Below are positions 35,322 through 47,049 of a DNA stretch of 64,000 bases, one piece after another. Both the position numbers and the translations under genes were made by a program. The DNA comes from an uncultured Eubacteriales bacterium (GTDB taxonomy: Bacteria > Bacillota > Clostridia > Christensenellales > Borkfalkiaceae): assembly GCA_902767225.1 (NCBI GenBank), contig CACXGN010000005.1, positions 50,801 to 114,800 of the forward strand, written 5' to 3'. The notes below the pieces were generated by a model. It saw only the letters and a program-made list of their open reading frames with translations, was not told where the DNA came from and searched no databases. Position 1 is the first letter of the stretch. Each line of letters opens with the position of its first letter.

Positions 35322-35553
35322 AACTTCCTCCATAAAAAAATCCTTACGCAAAACGCGTAAGGACGAAATATATTTCGCGGTTCCACCCTACTTGCCGTAT
35401 ATAAATACGACCTCTCTTTAAGATAAGCATCTCTGCTTTTGCCTTTCCGGTGGTTTCACTTATCCCTATCAACTGCGGAAATCGCACCGTCATCCGCTCT
35501 CTTTAAGTCCTTCGGGGGTTACTTGTCCGAAAAATAGCATTAAATTTATCTTT
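35322..35553 (-). promoter_or_regulatory. Threonine T-box leader of thrS
   Basis: The conserved T-box GGGTGGAACCGCG lies at 35376-35388 (minus). The terminator TCCTTACGC-loop-GCGTAAGGA with a T7 tail is at 35335-35363. The stem I specifier region reads GTGAA-ACC-A, giving the threonine codon ACC at 35454-35452. Uncharged tRNA-Thr should allow readthrough into thrS. Confidence 0.92.
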
Positions 35554-35582
35554 ATATTAACCCCTATTTTATCTTTTGTCAA
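35554..35582 (-). promoter_or_regulatory. Promoter of the thrS leader
   Basis: Minus strand: TTGACA (35582-35577), 17 bp, TAATAT (35559-35554), just upstream of the T-box RNA. Confidence 0.75.
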
Positions 35583-35597
35583 ACGTTTAAGTCAATT

Positions 35598-36302
35598 TTA
35601 CGAAAAATAAATTTTATCTTTATACAGTTCTTTAAGGTAAACTTCGTCGTCTTTCGGGATATTGCCGCTTATCTCTATTTCTCCGCAGTTGGATAAAAGT
35701 ATTTCGCGAAGAAGGTTTACCTTTTCGCCCCCTAAAAGATTGCACCTTTTAAGTCTTCTATAATGCGCGTCGTAAACCTTTTCTCCGTCGACGTAAACCT
35801 TTTTCTTCTTATTTTCAAGCAAATAGGATATAAAATCTTTCAGTTGTGAATTTATAAAACTCGGCGGCATATACGAAACGACGTCCGCCCATTTTCTTTT
35901 TAATGGCTGCAATCTGAAATTGAAAGTGCCGTCTATCGCAAGTTCATACGAGCCTTTTATTTTATCGAACGCATACTTTTTATCTTCTTCAAGATCGGCG
36001 GCGATAAGGGTGGCAAGCAATATTTCGTTTTCGGTATCCGATAGCCCGGATATTTTTAATTCGCGCAGAAAATAATCGTATTTATAATTTATCGCTATAA
36101 CTTCCGCGATCTTATCGGCTATCTCCGCGTTTATTATTTCCGAATACCTTTCGGGAAATTCCACTTCTAAAACGCTCCTGCTCCCCGCCCTTTTTATGCT
36201 TATATTGCTTTGCGTATGGTTAAAAACTTCGCCAAGTGATGTTACTATATATTCGAGATTGCTTTCGTTACAGTCTTTTTCGGTTACCGTCATTTTCGTC
36301 AT
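35598..36302 (-). CDS. ytxC: YtxC-like putative sporulation protein
   Basis: Protein of 234 residues with no catalytic motif. The overall pattern (a basic segment LQPLKRKWADVVSYMPPSF followed by ALKDFISYLLENKK-type helices) resembles YtxC of Bacillus, whose gene also neighbours thrS. No transmembrane segment is seen. No ribosome-binding site precedes the ATG; CATAAAAT at 36317-36310, seven bases upstream, could be a sporulation -10, but no matching -35 is visible. The assignment rests on similarity of pattern and gene neighbourhood. Confidence 0.6.
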   Translation of the reverse strand: MTKMTVTEKDCNESNLEYIVTSLGEVFNHTQSNISIKRAGSRSVLEVEFPERYSEIINAEIADKIAEVIAINYKYDYFLRELKISGLSDTENEILLATLIAADLEEDKKYAFDKIKGSYELAIDGTFNFRLQPLKRKWADVVSYMPPSFINSQLKDFISYLLENKKKKVYVDGEKVYDAHYRRLKRCNLLGGEKVNLLREILLSNCGEIEISGNIPKDDEVYLKELYKDKIYFS

Positions 36303-36336
36303 ATACTCTATTTTATGCGATGCGCCCCTTTTTTAT

Positions 36337-38979
36337 TTATACCGATCTATATTTTATGCTTTTTCTTTTTCCTTCTATCTCTTTTGCCGCAGACCTTTTA
36401 AGCCCCCTATAAACGCATTTATAGAGTTCTGAAATAACTACTACCGAAAACGCAGTTAATATGATCTTTATCCATGTCAATAAAGATATCGGGTACACAA
36501 GTAAAACTATGATTATCTGAATAATAAAGGTCGCCGCAAAGGTTATAAGCATTATCTTATTTTCGGGTATACGCTTTATTATGCTTTCAGATCCAAGTTC
36601 AAGGCAGTTAAACGCGTTAAAGAGTTGGAAAACGATAAACAGCGTGAACACCGTTCCTTTCATTTCGGAACTTTTAACGGATAGTATATTTCCAGTTATC
36701 TGCAAGATCATGACCGCCGCCATAAATATTCCGCCGACCAAAATCTTAAACAGCATTTTTTTAGTGACGATGTTTCGGTCTTTTTTAATGGGATCTATTT
36801 CCATAAGCACGGATTTATCCGTTTTTGAAAGCCCCAAGGTTATTGCCGGCGGGCCGTCCATTATGACGTTTATCCAAAGTAGTTGCAACGTAGAAAACGG
36901 CGAATCGATCCCTATGAACGCACAAACCGTTATAAAAAGAAGTGCCGAAAGGTTTACGGACAGTTGAAACAAAATGAACTTTTGCAAGTTACGATAAACA
37001 TTTCTGCCGAAAGCGACTGCTTTGACTATCGTATTAAAACTGTCGTCTAATAGCACAACGTCCGCCGCCTCTTTGGTTATTTCGCTTCCGCTTTTTCCCA
37101 TCGATATTCCCACGTCCGCGTGTTTTATCGCGGGCGCGTCGTTTATTCCGTCGCCCGTTACCGCAACTATCTCGCCGCTCTCTTTTAAGGCTTTTACCAC
37201 CCTAAGTTTTACCATGGGCGTGCTTCTTGCGATAACCGATATTCTAGGCAAAATCTTTTTAAGCGTTTCGTCATCCATATTCTCTATTTCGGAAGCGTTT
37301 ATAACGCTGCTTTCGTTTTCTGCGATCTTTAATTCTTTTGCTACGGCAAACGCGGTAAGCCTACCGTCGCCCGTTAATATCTTTACCTGTATTCCCGCTT
37401 TTTTGCAGTCTTTTACAGCGGAATATACTTCGTCTCTTATCTTATCAGCAAGAGCGGCAAACCCGTCGTAAATCAACTCGGCGTCTATTCTATGCGCAAA
37501 ACAAATAACACGCCTTGCTTTTTTTTGATGCGCGGAAATTTTTTCAAATATTTTTTGCCTTTGGCTTTCGGTTAGTGCGCATCTATTCAGCACAACTTCG
37601 GGTGCGCCTTTAACGTATTCTATTATACCAACCTCTTTTTTAACGGTGGTAGACATAAACTTCGTTTTGCTCGAAAATGGTTCTCTTTCGAGTATTTCAT
37701 ATCTATTGCGAAGATCAAGGTAGTTTTTACCGTGCGAAGTTTTTATAAAGTGTTTAATAAGTGCGCACTCCGTTCCGCTACCCATTTCTATTATTTCGTT
37801 TTTTCTTTTTACTACTTCCGCCGTGCTGTTTATTATAAAATTTTCGCTTAAAACTTCGGCAAGTTCTAATGCGTGCCTATCGCAATATTCGGAACCGCAC
37901 ACCGAGACTACCGTCATTTTGTTTTCGGTAAGAGTTCCCGTTTTATCCGAACATATCACGCTTACGGCGCCCGTGGTTTCGGTAGCCGTCATCTTTTTGA
38001 TAAGCGCGTTTTCTTTTGCAAGTTTTATCATATTAAGCGCAAGCGATACTGCAACTATCGTGGGTAGCCCTTCGGGAACTGCCGCGACTATTAAAATTAT
38101 GCTTGAAATAAATACGCTTTGGATATTTTCAAAATTAACCGAGCCGGTTACGATAAGTTTAATAATGGACAGAGCAAAGACCAAAACGGCCGCCGCCACG
38201 CCTATTATAGTTATGCTCTTTCCTAGCCTATTGAGTTTTTGCGATAAAGGCGATAATTCTTCGCCGCGTTTAGTAAGTTCACCGGCGATTTTACCTATCT
38301 CGGTTTTATCTCCAACGGCTGTAACTATCATTTTCCCTTCGCCGTCTAAAACAAAAGTGCCCGAATACACGCAGTTTTCTCTCTCGGCAAGCGGAGTGCC
38401 TATCGGCAAAATTTTATCAGGATTTTTCTTTACAGGATTGCTTTCGCCTGTTAAAGCGGATTCGTCAACGGAGAGCGAAACGCCTTCTATTATTCTTCCG
38501 TCGGCGAAGATCTTATCGCCGCTTCCGATTATAACTATATCGCCGACAACTAATTCTTCCTGACGGATAAGTTCGCTTTTGCCGTTCCTTATTACCTTTA
38601 TTTTGGTGCTATCGTATATTTTATTCAGCGCGTTAAAGGCTTTTTCGGAACTCCCTTCCATAATTAAAGTTATACCGACCGATAAAATAATCGCGGCAAG
38701 AATACCGAAACTTTCGGCGAAGTCGCCTTTTCCCGTTTTTATAAACTTTCCGAAACTTACGCCGAACGCTATCGCAAACGAGAATAAAAGTATTATCATC
38801 ATGGGCTCTTTAAGCGCCGAAAAAACTTTTTCGATAAACGATTTTTTCTTCTTTTCGGTTATAACGTTTATTCCGAACTCCGACCTATTTTTACCGATAT
38901 TATTCTGATTCAGTCCGTTTTTAATATCGGAGTTTAGCGCGGTTAATGTTTCTGATGCGGATTTAGCGTGAAAGTTCAT
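36337..38979 (-). CDS. Cation-transporting P-type ATPase (Ca-type, P2)
   Basis: Ten-helix membrane pump of 880 residues. Actuator TGES (ALTGESNPV), ion-binding helix 4 PEGLP, phosphorylation site DKTGTLT and hinge TGDGINDAPA are present. PEGLP with a P2-type C-terminal domain points to calcium, as in bacterial LMCA1-type pumps; manganese is possible. An AAGGAG site precedes the ATG. Confidence 0.88.
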   Translation of the reverse strand: MNFHAKSASETLTALNSDIKNGLNQNNIGKNRSEFGINVITEKKKKSFIEKVFSALKEPMMIILLFSFAIAFGVSFGKFIKTGKGDFAESFGILAAIILSVGITLIMEGSSEKAFNALNKIYDSTKIKVIRNGKSELIRQEELVVGDIVIIGSGDKIFADGRIIEGVSLSVDESALTGESNPVKKNPDKILPIGTPLAERENCVYSGTFVLDGEGKMIVTAVGDKTEIGKIAGELTKRGEELSPLSQKLNRLGKSITIIGVAAAVLVFALSIIKLIVTGSVNFENIQSVFISSIILIVAAVPEGLPTIVAVSLALNMIKLAKENALIKKMTATETTGAVSVICSDKTGTLTENKMTVVSVCGSEYCDRHALELAEVLSENFIINSTAEVVKRKNEIIEMGSGTECALIKHFIKTSHGKNYLDLRNRYEILEREPFSSKTKFMSTTVKKEVGIIEYVKGAPEVVLNRCALTESQRQKIFEKISAHQKKARRVICFAHRIDAELIYDGFAALADKIRDEVYSAVKDCKKAGIQVKILTGDGRLTAFAVAKELKIAENESSVINASEIENMDDETLKKILPRISVIARSTPMVKLRVVKALKESGEIVAVTGDGINDAPAIKHADVGISMGKSGSEITKEAADVVLLDDSFNTIVKAVAFGRNVYRNLQKFILFQLSVNLSALLFITVCAFIGIDSPFSTLQLLWINVIMDGPPAITLGLSKTDKSVLMEIDPIKKDRNIVTKKMLFKILVGGIFMAAVMILQITGNILSVKSSEMKGTVFTLFIVFQLFNAFNCLELGSESIIKRIPENKIMLITFAATFIIQIIIVLLVYPISLLTWIKIILTAFSVVVISELYKCVYRGLKRSAAKEIEGKRKSIKYRSV

Positions 38980-39039
38980 TTTTTCTCCTTTATTCTTCTT
39001 GATAACTTATGCCGATTTTAATTAAGATATGATAATCTT

Positions 39040-39070
39040 TTAAAAAAGAAAAAGCCCCGACAAGGGCTTG
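39040..39070 (-). terminator. Terminator of the HAD hydrolase gene
   Basis: AAGCCC / GGGCTT stem with a 6-nt loop, followed on the minus strand by TTTCTTTTTT. Confidence 0.75.
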
Positions 39071-39088
39071 AAAATATTGTTTAAAAAA

Positions 39089-39871
39089 TTATATAAGTTC
39101 TTTAATACCGTTCACGGTATCTAATGCGAAATCCGCTTTAATATCGGACTTTGCATAAGCATCTTTTTCCGTTTCGCCGCTAAAAACCAACACCGTGTTA
39201 AAGCCGGAGTTTATCCCGAAGGCAATATCGGTTGAAAGTCTGTCTCCTACCATAGTTATCTCTTCCCTGCGAAGATTCAATTTTTTATAAAGATAGTCTC
39301 CCATAACGGCGTTCGGCTTTCCGATTATAATATCTGGATATTTATTTGAACTTGCCTTAAACATTTCTATAAAAGAGCCGAGATCGGGCGAATACACGCC
39401 TTCTTTCGGGCAGGTTTTATCGGGATGAGTGGCAATATAGGTTGCGCCTTTAACTATAAGATCGTTAGCTTTTTCAATCTTTTTATAGTTTAGTTCTGTA
39501 TCGAAAGTAACTAAAACCGCGTCTGCTTTACCTGAAAGGTTGATCCCAGCTTTTTTTAGATACTTTGCAACCTTTTTAGTGGCAACCGCATAAATCTTTT
39601 TACCGCTTAACATTTCAGTTATATATTCAATAGACGCGTCAAGCGAAGAATAAATAATATCCCGCTTATCGAACAGCCCAAGCCTAATAAGTTTTGCTTT
39701 ATACTCTTTTTCGGTTTTAGAAGAGTTATTTGTCAGGTAAACGATTTTTATCCCCTTATCTCGGATATAATCAAGAGTTTCTTTAACACCGTCAAAAACG
39801 TTATTTCCTAAATACAAAGTGCCGTCTAAATCGAAAAGAAAGGCTTTCGTTTGCTTTAAATCGTTTTTCAT
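39089..39871 (-). CDS. HAD-IIA family sugar-phosphatase-like hydrolase
   Basis: Hydrolase of 260 residues (NagD/AraL-like). Motif I is FLFDLDGTLYLGN, motif II LTNNSS and motif III/IV GKPNAVMGDYL...MVGDRLSTDI. The ATG at 39871 is chosen because a reading from 39922 would start inside the gyrA terminator. Substrate unknown. Confidence 0.88.
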   Translation of the reverse strand: MKNDLKQTKAFLFDLDGTLYLGNNVFDGVKETLDYIRDKGIKIVYLTNNSSKTEKEYKAKLIRLGLFDKRDIIYSSLDASIEYITEMLSGKKIYAVATKKVAKYLKKAGINLSGKADAVLVTFDTELNYKKIEKANDLIVKGATYIATHPDKTCPKEGVYSPDLGSFIEMFKASSNKYPDIIIGKPNAVMGDYLYKKLNLRREEITMVGDRLSTDIAFGINSGFNTVLVFSGETEKDAYAKSDIKADFALDTVNGIKELI

Positions 39872-39883
39872 AAAAAATTTGCC

Positions 39884-39920
39884 TAAAAAATTTAGCCGAG
39901 TGCGATCTTTCGCACTCGGC
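39884..39920 (-). terminator. Terminator of gyrA
   Basis: GCCGAGTGCG / CGCACTCGGC, a 10-bp GC-rich stem with a 6-nt loop, then TAAATTTTTT on the minus strand. Confidence 0.85.
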
Positions 39921-39928
39921 ACGTATTA

Positions 39929-42448
39929 TCAGTTTTCGGTATTATCCGATTGTTCGGGTGTTTCGGTCTCTTCTATATCTTCTTCATCTTCTTTCGGAGT
40001 TATCGCGATAGAAGATACTTTCGAATTATCTAAACGCATAATCCTTACGCCCTGAGTATTTCTGCCTATCTTACTGATATCCGCCGCGTGAATTCTTATT
40101 ATCGTTCCGCCTTCGGATATTATCATAACGTCTTCATCCGCGCTGATAAGTTTTAAGCTTGCGAGTTTGCCCGTCTTTTCATTGAACACGCCCGCCTTAA
40201 CGCCCTTACCGCCACGACTCTGCATCCTGTAATCTTCAATATCCGAACGCTTGCCGTAGCCGTTTTCGGTCATCGTTATAACTTCACAGTTTTCTTTAAC
40301 GACAGCCATATCAACAATATAGTCGCCGTCTAAATCCATACTCTTAACGCCTTGCGTATCCCTTCCGGTAGGACGAACGTCTTCTTCGGAAAATCTTATG
40401 CACTTGCCTTCGTGAGACGCCATAATTATCTCGTTATTTCCGCTTGTTAATCCTACGCCGACAAGTTCGTCTCCGTCCAAAATATTGATTGCGATCTTTC
40501 CGACCTTTCTGATGTTCGCAAATTCGCTTAGCGAAGTCTTTTTGATAAGACCTTTGCTCGTGCAGAGAACTATATAACCTTCCGTGCCGGCTTTAAGGGG
40601 TATCATTGCGCGAACCTTTTCATTTTCACCGAGTTGGAGAAGATTTACTATCGCTCTGCCCCTTGCCGTCCTTTGTGCCTCGGGGATCATATAACCCTTC
40701 ATGCTGTAAACTCTGCCTTTATTAGTAAAGAACAAAACGTCGTCATGCGTGGAGGTAACAAACATATTATCGATAAAGTCTTCGTCCTTTGCCTTATGCG
40801 CGGTAACGCCCCTGCCGCCCCTATGCTGCGAACGGTATTCGGAGATAGGCAAGCGTTTAACGTATCCGAAGTGCGTCATGCTGACCACAACTTCTTCTAC
40901 GGGGATCATATCCGCAACGTCGATTTCGCTATAATCGAAAGAGATCTCCGTCTTTCTCGGCGAAGGATATTTTTCCTTTATCTCTTTAAGGTCGTTTTTG
41001 ATTATTTCTTTAATTCTCCACTCGTTGGCGAGAATATCTTTTAAATCCTTGATAAGATTATCGAGAGCAATAAGTTCTTCGTTTAACTTTTCAACTTCCA
41101 TAGCGGTAAGTCTTTGCAAGCGCATCTCCAAAATAGCGTTTGCCTGCTTATCGGAAAGTTCGAACTCGTTCATAAGTTTTTCGCAAGCGTCGTTCTTATC
41201 CGAAGACTGTTTGATTATCTCTATAACTCTGTCGATATTGTTAAGCGCTATCACTAAACCTTTAACAAGGTGTTCCCTTTCTTCGGTTTTGGCTAAATCG
41301 TATTTAGTTCTTCTTGTTATAACTTCTTCCTGATGTGCAACGTAGTGAGTTAAAATTTCTTTTAAAGATAAAACTTTGGGTTCGCCGTCGACGAGCGCCA
41401 AAAGCGTTATACCGTCTTTAACTTGAAGGTTGGTATGCTTAAATAAGGTGTTTAAAACGACTTGCGCGTTCGCATCCTTTTTAAGTTCGATAGAGATACG
41501 CATACCGTGCCTATCCGACTCGTCACGAAGATTGCTTATTCCTTCGATGCGTTTATCGTTTACCATAGACGCAATAGTTTTAATAAGTTCTTCTTTATTT
41601 ACCTGATACGGAATCTCGGTAACAACGATTCTTTCTCTCGTGCCGTTATTATATTCTTCGATCTCGGTTTTTGCCCTTAACACAAATCCGCCCTTACCCG
41701 TTTTATAGGCTTGGCGAATACCTGAAAGCCCCATCAAAACGCCGCCGGTAGGATAATCGGGCGCGGGAAGAACTTGCATAAGTTCTTCAACGGTTATATC
41801 GGGATTTTCCATAACGGCGATACACGCGTCGATACACTCTGCAAGGTTATGCGGCGGAATATTCGTCGCCATACCTACCGCGATACCGTCAGACCCGTTT
41901 ACCAAGATGTTAGGTATTCTTGCCGGCAAAACGACAGGTTGCATTTCGGTATCGTCGAAGTTAGGATAAAAGTCTACCGTGTCTTTATCTATCTCTCTAA
42001 GCATTTCGTTGGCGAGTTTAGAAAGCCTTGCTTCGGTATACCTATAAGCCGCGGCGGAGTCTCCGTCGACAGAACCGAAGTTACCATGTCCGTCGACAAG
42101 CGGACAGTTGATAGAAAAGTCTTGCGCCAAACGAACGAGTGCGTCGTAAACCGAACTGTCGCCGTGCGGGTGATATTTACCCAAAACTTCACCGACGATC
42201 TTCGCACATTTTTTATAGCCTTTATCCGAAGTTAAGCCCATATCGTGCATTGCATATAAAATTCTGCGGTGAACTGGTTTAAGCCCGTCTCTTACGTCCG
42301 GAATCGCCCTTGATACGTTGACCGCCATTGCGTATGCGATAAACGACTTTTTAACTTCGTTATTGACTTCGATATTTATTAACTTTGTTTTATCGAGTGT
42401 TTCTTTAAATTGCGCGGTAAGTTCCGCGGGAGCGTCTTTTTTAATCAT
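39929..42448 (-). CDS. gyrA: DNA gyrase subunit A
   Basis: Breakage-reunion subunit of 839 residues. The catalytic tyrosine lies in AAAYRYTEARL. The quinolone region reads HGDSSVYDALVRL, so the Ser and Asp positions tied to resistance have the sensitive residues. The C-terminal beta-pinwheel blades follow (QSRGGKGVKA includes the GyrA box-like QxRGGKG), and an acidic tail ends it. Encoded 13 bp after gyrB. Confidence 0.96.
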   Translation of the reverse strand: MIKKDAPAELTAQFKETLDKTKLINIEVNNEVKKSFIAYAMAVNVSRAIPDVRDGLKPVHRRILYAMHDMGLTSDKGYKKCAKIVGEVLGKYHPHGDSSVYDALVRLAQDFSINCPLVDGHGNFGSVDGDSAAAYRYTEARLSKLANEMLREIDKDTVDFYPNFDDTEMQPVVLPARIPNILVNGSDGIAVGMATNIPPHNLAECIDACIAVMENPDITVEELMQVLPAPDYPTGGVLMGLSGIRQAYKTGKGGFVLRAKTEIEEYNNGTRERIVVTEIPYQVNKEELIKTIASMVNDKRIEGISNLRDESDRHGMRISIELKKDANAQVVLNTLFKHTNLQVKDGITLLALVDGEPKVLSLKEILTHYVAHQEEVITRRTKYDLAKTEEREHLVKGLVIALNNIDRVIEIIKQSSDKNDACEKLMNEFELSDKQANAILEMRLQRLTAMEVEKLNEELIALDNLIKDLKDILANEWRIKEIIKNDLKEIKEKYPSPRKTEISFDYSEIDVADMIPVEEVVVSMTHFGYVKRLPISEYRSQHRGGRGVTAHKAKDEDFIDNMFVTSTHDDVLFFTNKGRVYSMKGYMIPEAQRTARGRAIVNLLQLGENEKVRAMIPLKAGTEGYIVLCTSKGLIKKTSLSEFANIRKVGKIAINILDGDELVGVGLTSGNNEIIMASHEGKCIRFSEEDVRPTGRDTQGVKSMDLDGDYIVDMAVVKENCEVITMTENGYGKRSDIEDYRMQSRGGKGVKAGVFNEKTGKLASLKLISADEDVMIISEGGTIIRIHAADISKIGRNTQGVRIMRLDNSKVSSIAITPKEDEEDIEETETPEQSDNTEN

Positions 42449-42461
42449 TTATTATCTCCTG

Positions 42462-44436
<1,975 letters not shown>

Positions 44437-44578
44437 GTGCTTTTTCGGTTTTTTAAAACTATTTATAGTTTTAAAGCGAACAATTTTTATATTTACCGAT
44501 TTTACGGCTTTTTCGGGCTTTGTTTTTTGCATAAAATACAATTTATTTCGCATACTTTTATTACTTGGAGGACATGAC

Positions 44579-44728
44579 GTGACTGAATGCAAAGAGTGCA
44601 GAAAAAATATTCCTGACGGCGAACTTTACGAGTGCCCCGCATGCGGGGCGACCTTTTGCGGAAAATGCAACGAAAACACGAAAGGTATTTGCCCATACTG
44701 TTATTCAAACCTTGAAATATCGGGATAA
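44579..44728 (+). CDS. Hidden 49-residue zinc-ribbon protein, GTG start
   Basis: MTECKECRKNIPDGELYECP followed by ACGATFCGKCNENTKGICPYC and a short tail (quoted in parts) contains four CxxC/CxC-type knuckles: CKEC, CPAC, CGKC and CPYC, enough for two zinc sites. The GTG at 44579 is preceded by a perfect GGAGG (44567-44571) seven bases away, and a strong terminator follows the stop at once. It is divergent from gyrB. The likely role is nucleic acid or protein contact, but no family is recognised. Confidence 0.75.
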   Translation: MTECKECRKNIPDGELYECPACGATFCGKCNENTKGICPYCYSNLEISG

Positions 44729-44757
44729 AAAACGGCTCGAAAATTCGAGCCGTTTTT
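44728..44757. terminator. Bidirectional terminator
   Basis: AAAAACGGCTCGAA and its inverted copy TTCGAGCCGTTTTT. It closes the zinc-ribbon gene and the converging operon. Confidence 0.85.
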
Positions 44758-44799
44758 GCTTTTATTATGTGAATTGACAAGCCGAGCGTTTTGCTCTTT

Positions 44800-45900
44800 T
44801 TATTTGCTTAAATCTTTTTTGAATTTTTCAAAAAGTTTTCTTTCTAAAATCGCTTGACCTTCTACCGTAAGTTTATCCGCTTCTTTTTCACCGCGACTAA
44901 TAAACTCTTCCGCATACTCCGTTTCGTGCCTGATATACATAAGATAGGCAAGTTTTGCCCTGACGCTTAAAGTATCGTTTATGCCGTTTAGATATTTATC
45001 AAGTTCATACATAAGCGCGTCCGCCCGATCTTCGTTATAATCAAAAGTGCAGGATGCGTAAAGCGCCTCGGATAAAAAAATATTTTTGACGTATGACGGA
45101 GCGTATTCTCTAAGCCCGAAAAGGCGTTCTACCGCCTTTTTTGCGTTTTCGTTATCTTCTTTATCGAGATAAAATAAATAGCGGTAATAAGTGAGCGTTA
45201 AAAAGTTAAAATCATCTTCCCTAATTTGCGGAAGGTCGAAAAATAGATTTTCATCTATTTCGGCGGGAGATTTGCCGTTTAACATTTCCGACTGGATTTC
45301 AAGAACGGAAAGTTTGACCGTCATCGACGGATCTTTTTTGTTTATAAGGCGAACGGTCGCCCCGTCGTTCGGCATGCCTTCGTTTATCATAGGCAGCACG
45401 CTATCTAAAAACAGATATGCGGAAACAGGAAGAAAAGCCGAAAGAACACAGTATCCGTTTAGCGGCAAAACGTAATATAAAAACGCAAAAGCCACGCCTA
45501 CGGCGCACAACACGCCCGACGCGACAATTCCCCCGAGCGTCATTTTTTTAAGCCTTTTTGCCATATTTTCGCGCCGAAACGGGATAAGCTCGGTTGCACC
45601 CGCTTCCCCGAACGGCGAAGTAAAGTCGAAAGATACCCTTCCTTTTTTTACCGTAAATAGCAAAAAGAATATTTTGACCGCAGTTATTTTAAACCCGTTT
45701 TTCTTTGCGGAAAATATATGCCCGAGTTCGTGAACTATCACGCAAACAATCGCGGCGGCAAGCGCCCCCGCAAGATATAGCGCCACCGTTAAAATAGTGT
45801 TAGAAGGAGAATAGCCCGAGATCATTACAACGGTGAACGCTATTAAAGAAAGCGTTACCGCAAATAAAATTATATTGCTTATAATATTCGTTCTTCTCAT
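44800..45900 (-). CDS. M50-type (site-2) membrane metalloprotease
   Basis: Membrane protein of 366 residues with about five hydrophobic segments in the first 190. The zinc motif HELGH lies in segment 2 (IVHELGHIFSAKKNG), and a distal Asp-like motif is LPMINEGMPNDG. The C-terminal half (about 200-366) is a soluble helical, TPR-like region. Last gene of the yabP operon; it overlaps the Ppx gene by 4 bp. Substrate unknown. Confidence 0.8.
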   Translation of the reverse strand: MRRTNIISNIILFAVTLSLIAFTVVMISGYSPSNTILTVALYLAGALAAAIVCVIVHELGHIFSAKKNGFKITAVKIFFLLFTVKKGRVSFDFTSPFGEAGATELIPFRRENMAKRLKKMTLGGIVASGVLCAVGVAFAFLYYVLPLNGYCVLSAFLPVSAYLFLDSVLPMINEGMPNDGATVRLINKKDPSMTVKLSVLEIQSEMLNGKSPAEIDENLFFDLPQIREDDFNFLTLTYYRYLFYLDKEDNENAKKAVERLFGLREYAPSYVKNIFLSEALYASCTFDYNEDRADALMYELDKYLNGINDTLSVRAKLAYLMYIRHETEYAEEFISRGEKEADKLTVEGQAILERKLFEKFKKDLSK

Positions 45901-46763
45901 TTTATCTCCGTGATATATCTTAAATAACCTTCTAAATTATCGCTTTCGCTGACGGTTAAACTGCCGATTTTAAACTTTTCCATAACCTTTTTTAAAATAT
46001 ACGCTCCGCAGGCGATAATCCTTTCTCTGCCCTTTTGAAGCCCCGCTATCGATCCCCTTTCTTTTTCGGGGGTTGAAAGTAAAAATTCGGTTAAATCGGA
46101 AACCTTTTTATCGGTCAAAACGTATCCGTTCGTTTTATTCGGATCGTATGGTATAAGTTTTTGATCGATAGCGGCAAGCGAAGTTATCGTTCCGCCGATT
46201 CCGAAAAATTTTGCGTTTAGACTATCGGGAACGCCGTTTAGCCTTGAATTTAATTCATAGCGCATTTTGTCGGGATTTTCACCCGTTAGATCGAATAATT
46301 TTACTGCACCTATATCGAAACTTTTTGAAAACAGATTTTTTCCGCCCGACTTTATAATAACTTCGGTGCTTGCGCCACCGATATCGATAATACCGCCGTC
46401 GCCCGTCCCGACCGCGCCCAAAAATCCCAGTTCCGCTTCTATGTCGCCGGCAACAACTTCAACCGTAACGCCGCAAAGTTTTTTAACCGTTTCTATAAAA
46501 AAGGTTGGGTCGGCTTGTCTTAAAGCCGCCGTTCCGAACGCGCGAATAACCGTTGCGCCGTAACTTTTCGCCACGTCGCAAAAATAAGAAACGGCCTTAG
46601 CAGAACGAAAAACTGCAGCATCGCTTAGCGCCGCGTTTCCTTTGCCAAGACCATCCGATAGCCTTGTTATCACGGCGGTTTTATATAGGGTTTTTCCGCC
46701 CGAAGAGACCAAAAGCCTGACCGAGTTCGAACCCACGTCTATTATTCCGAACGTGATTTCCAT
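45897..46763 (-). CDS. Ppx/GppA-family phosphatase
   Basis: ASKHA-fold phosphatase of 288 residues: phosphate loops DVGSNSVRLLV and GIIDIGGASTEVI, plus GIGGTITSLAAI. It is the short form without the C-terminal HD domain. Such proteins split polyphosphate or pppGpp. It lies one base after the DivIC-type gene, a frequent Clostridia context. Confidence 0.88.
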   Translation of the reverse strand: MEITFGIIDVGSNSVRLLVSSGGKTLYKTAVITRLSDGLGKGNAALSDAAVFRSAKAVSYFCDVAKSYGATVIRAFGTAALRQADPTFFIETVKKLCGVTVEVVAGDIEAELGFLGAVGTGDGGIIDIGGASTEVIIKSGGKNLFSKSFDIGAVKLFDLTGENPDKMRYELNSRLNGVPDSLNAKFFGIGGTITSLAAIDQKLIPYDPNKTNGYVLTDKKVSDLTEFLLSTPEKERGSIAGLQKGRERIIACGAYILKKVMEKFKIGSLTVSESDNLEGYLRYITEIK

Positions 46764-46764
46764 T

Positions 46765-47049
46765 TTAGTCTATTTTATAAATTTTATCGCCGTCAAAACG
46801 GTAGCCGAGTTCCCTAGCCCGCTTTACGATCCACCAGTATTCCGAGCGCGCGGCAAGTTCTTCTTCACCGCCGTCGATAAGCCTTTTATATTCCGCGATC
46901 GATTTTTCAAGTTCGGCTTTTTTGCTTTTTTCAACGCCTATTGATACGAACTGAAATATCAGAACTCCCAAAAGAACGACCAAGAGAAGCACCGCGCCCA
47001 CCGTTGCGGCGACGGTTACTCTTTTTAATTTTTCTTCCGTCATTTTCAT
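46765..47049 (-). CDS. DivIC/FtsL-type septum formation initiator
   Basis: Small bitopic protein of 94 residues with a basic N-terminus, one transmembrane segment (about 13-35), an acidic coiled coil (about 40-65) and the family's C-terminal AREELGYR-like region (ARELGYRFDGDKIYKI). It acts in divisome assembly. Its first 119 bp overlap the end of yabQ in another frame. Confidence 0.85.
   Translation of the reverse strand: MKMTEEKLKRVTVAATVGAVLLLVVLLGVLIFQFVSIGVEKSKKAELEKSIAEYKRLIDGGEEELAARSEYWWIVKRARELGYRFDGDKIYKID

Noticed and set aside
37823..38563. 246-codon ORF on the plus strand
   Set aside because: Antisense to the P-type ATPase; Ser/Ile/Thr-rich shadow without gene signals.
41774..42235. 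153-codon ORF on the plus strand
   Set aside because: Antisense to a conserved part of gyrA.
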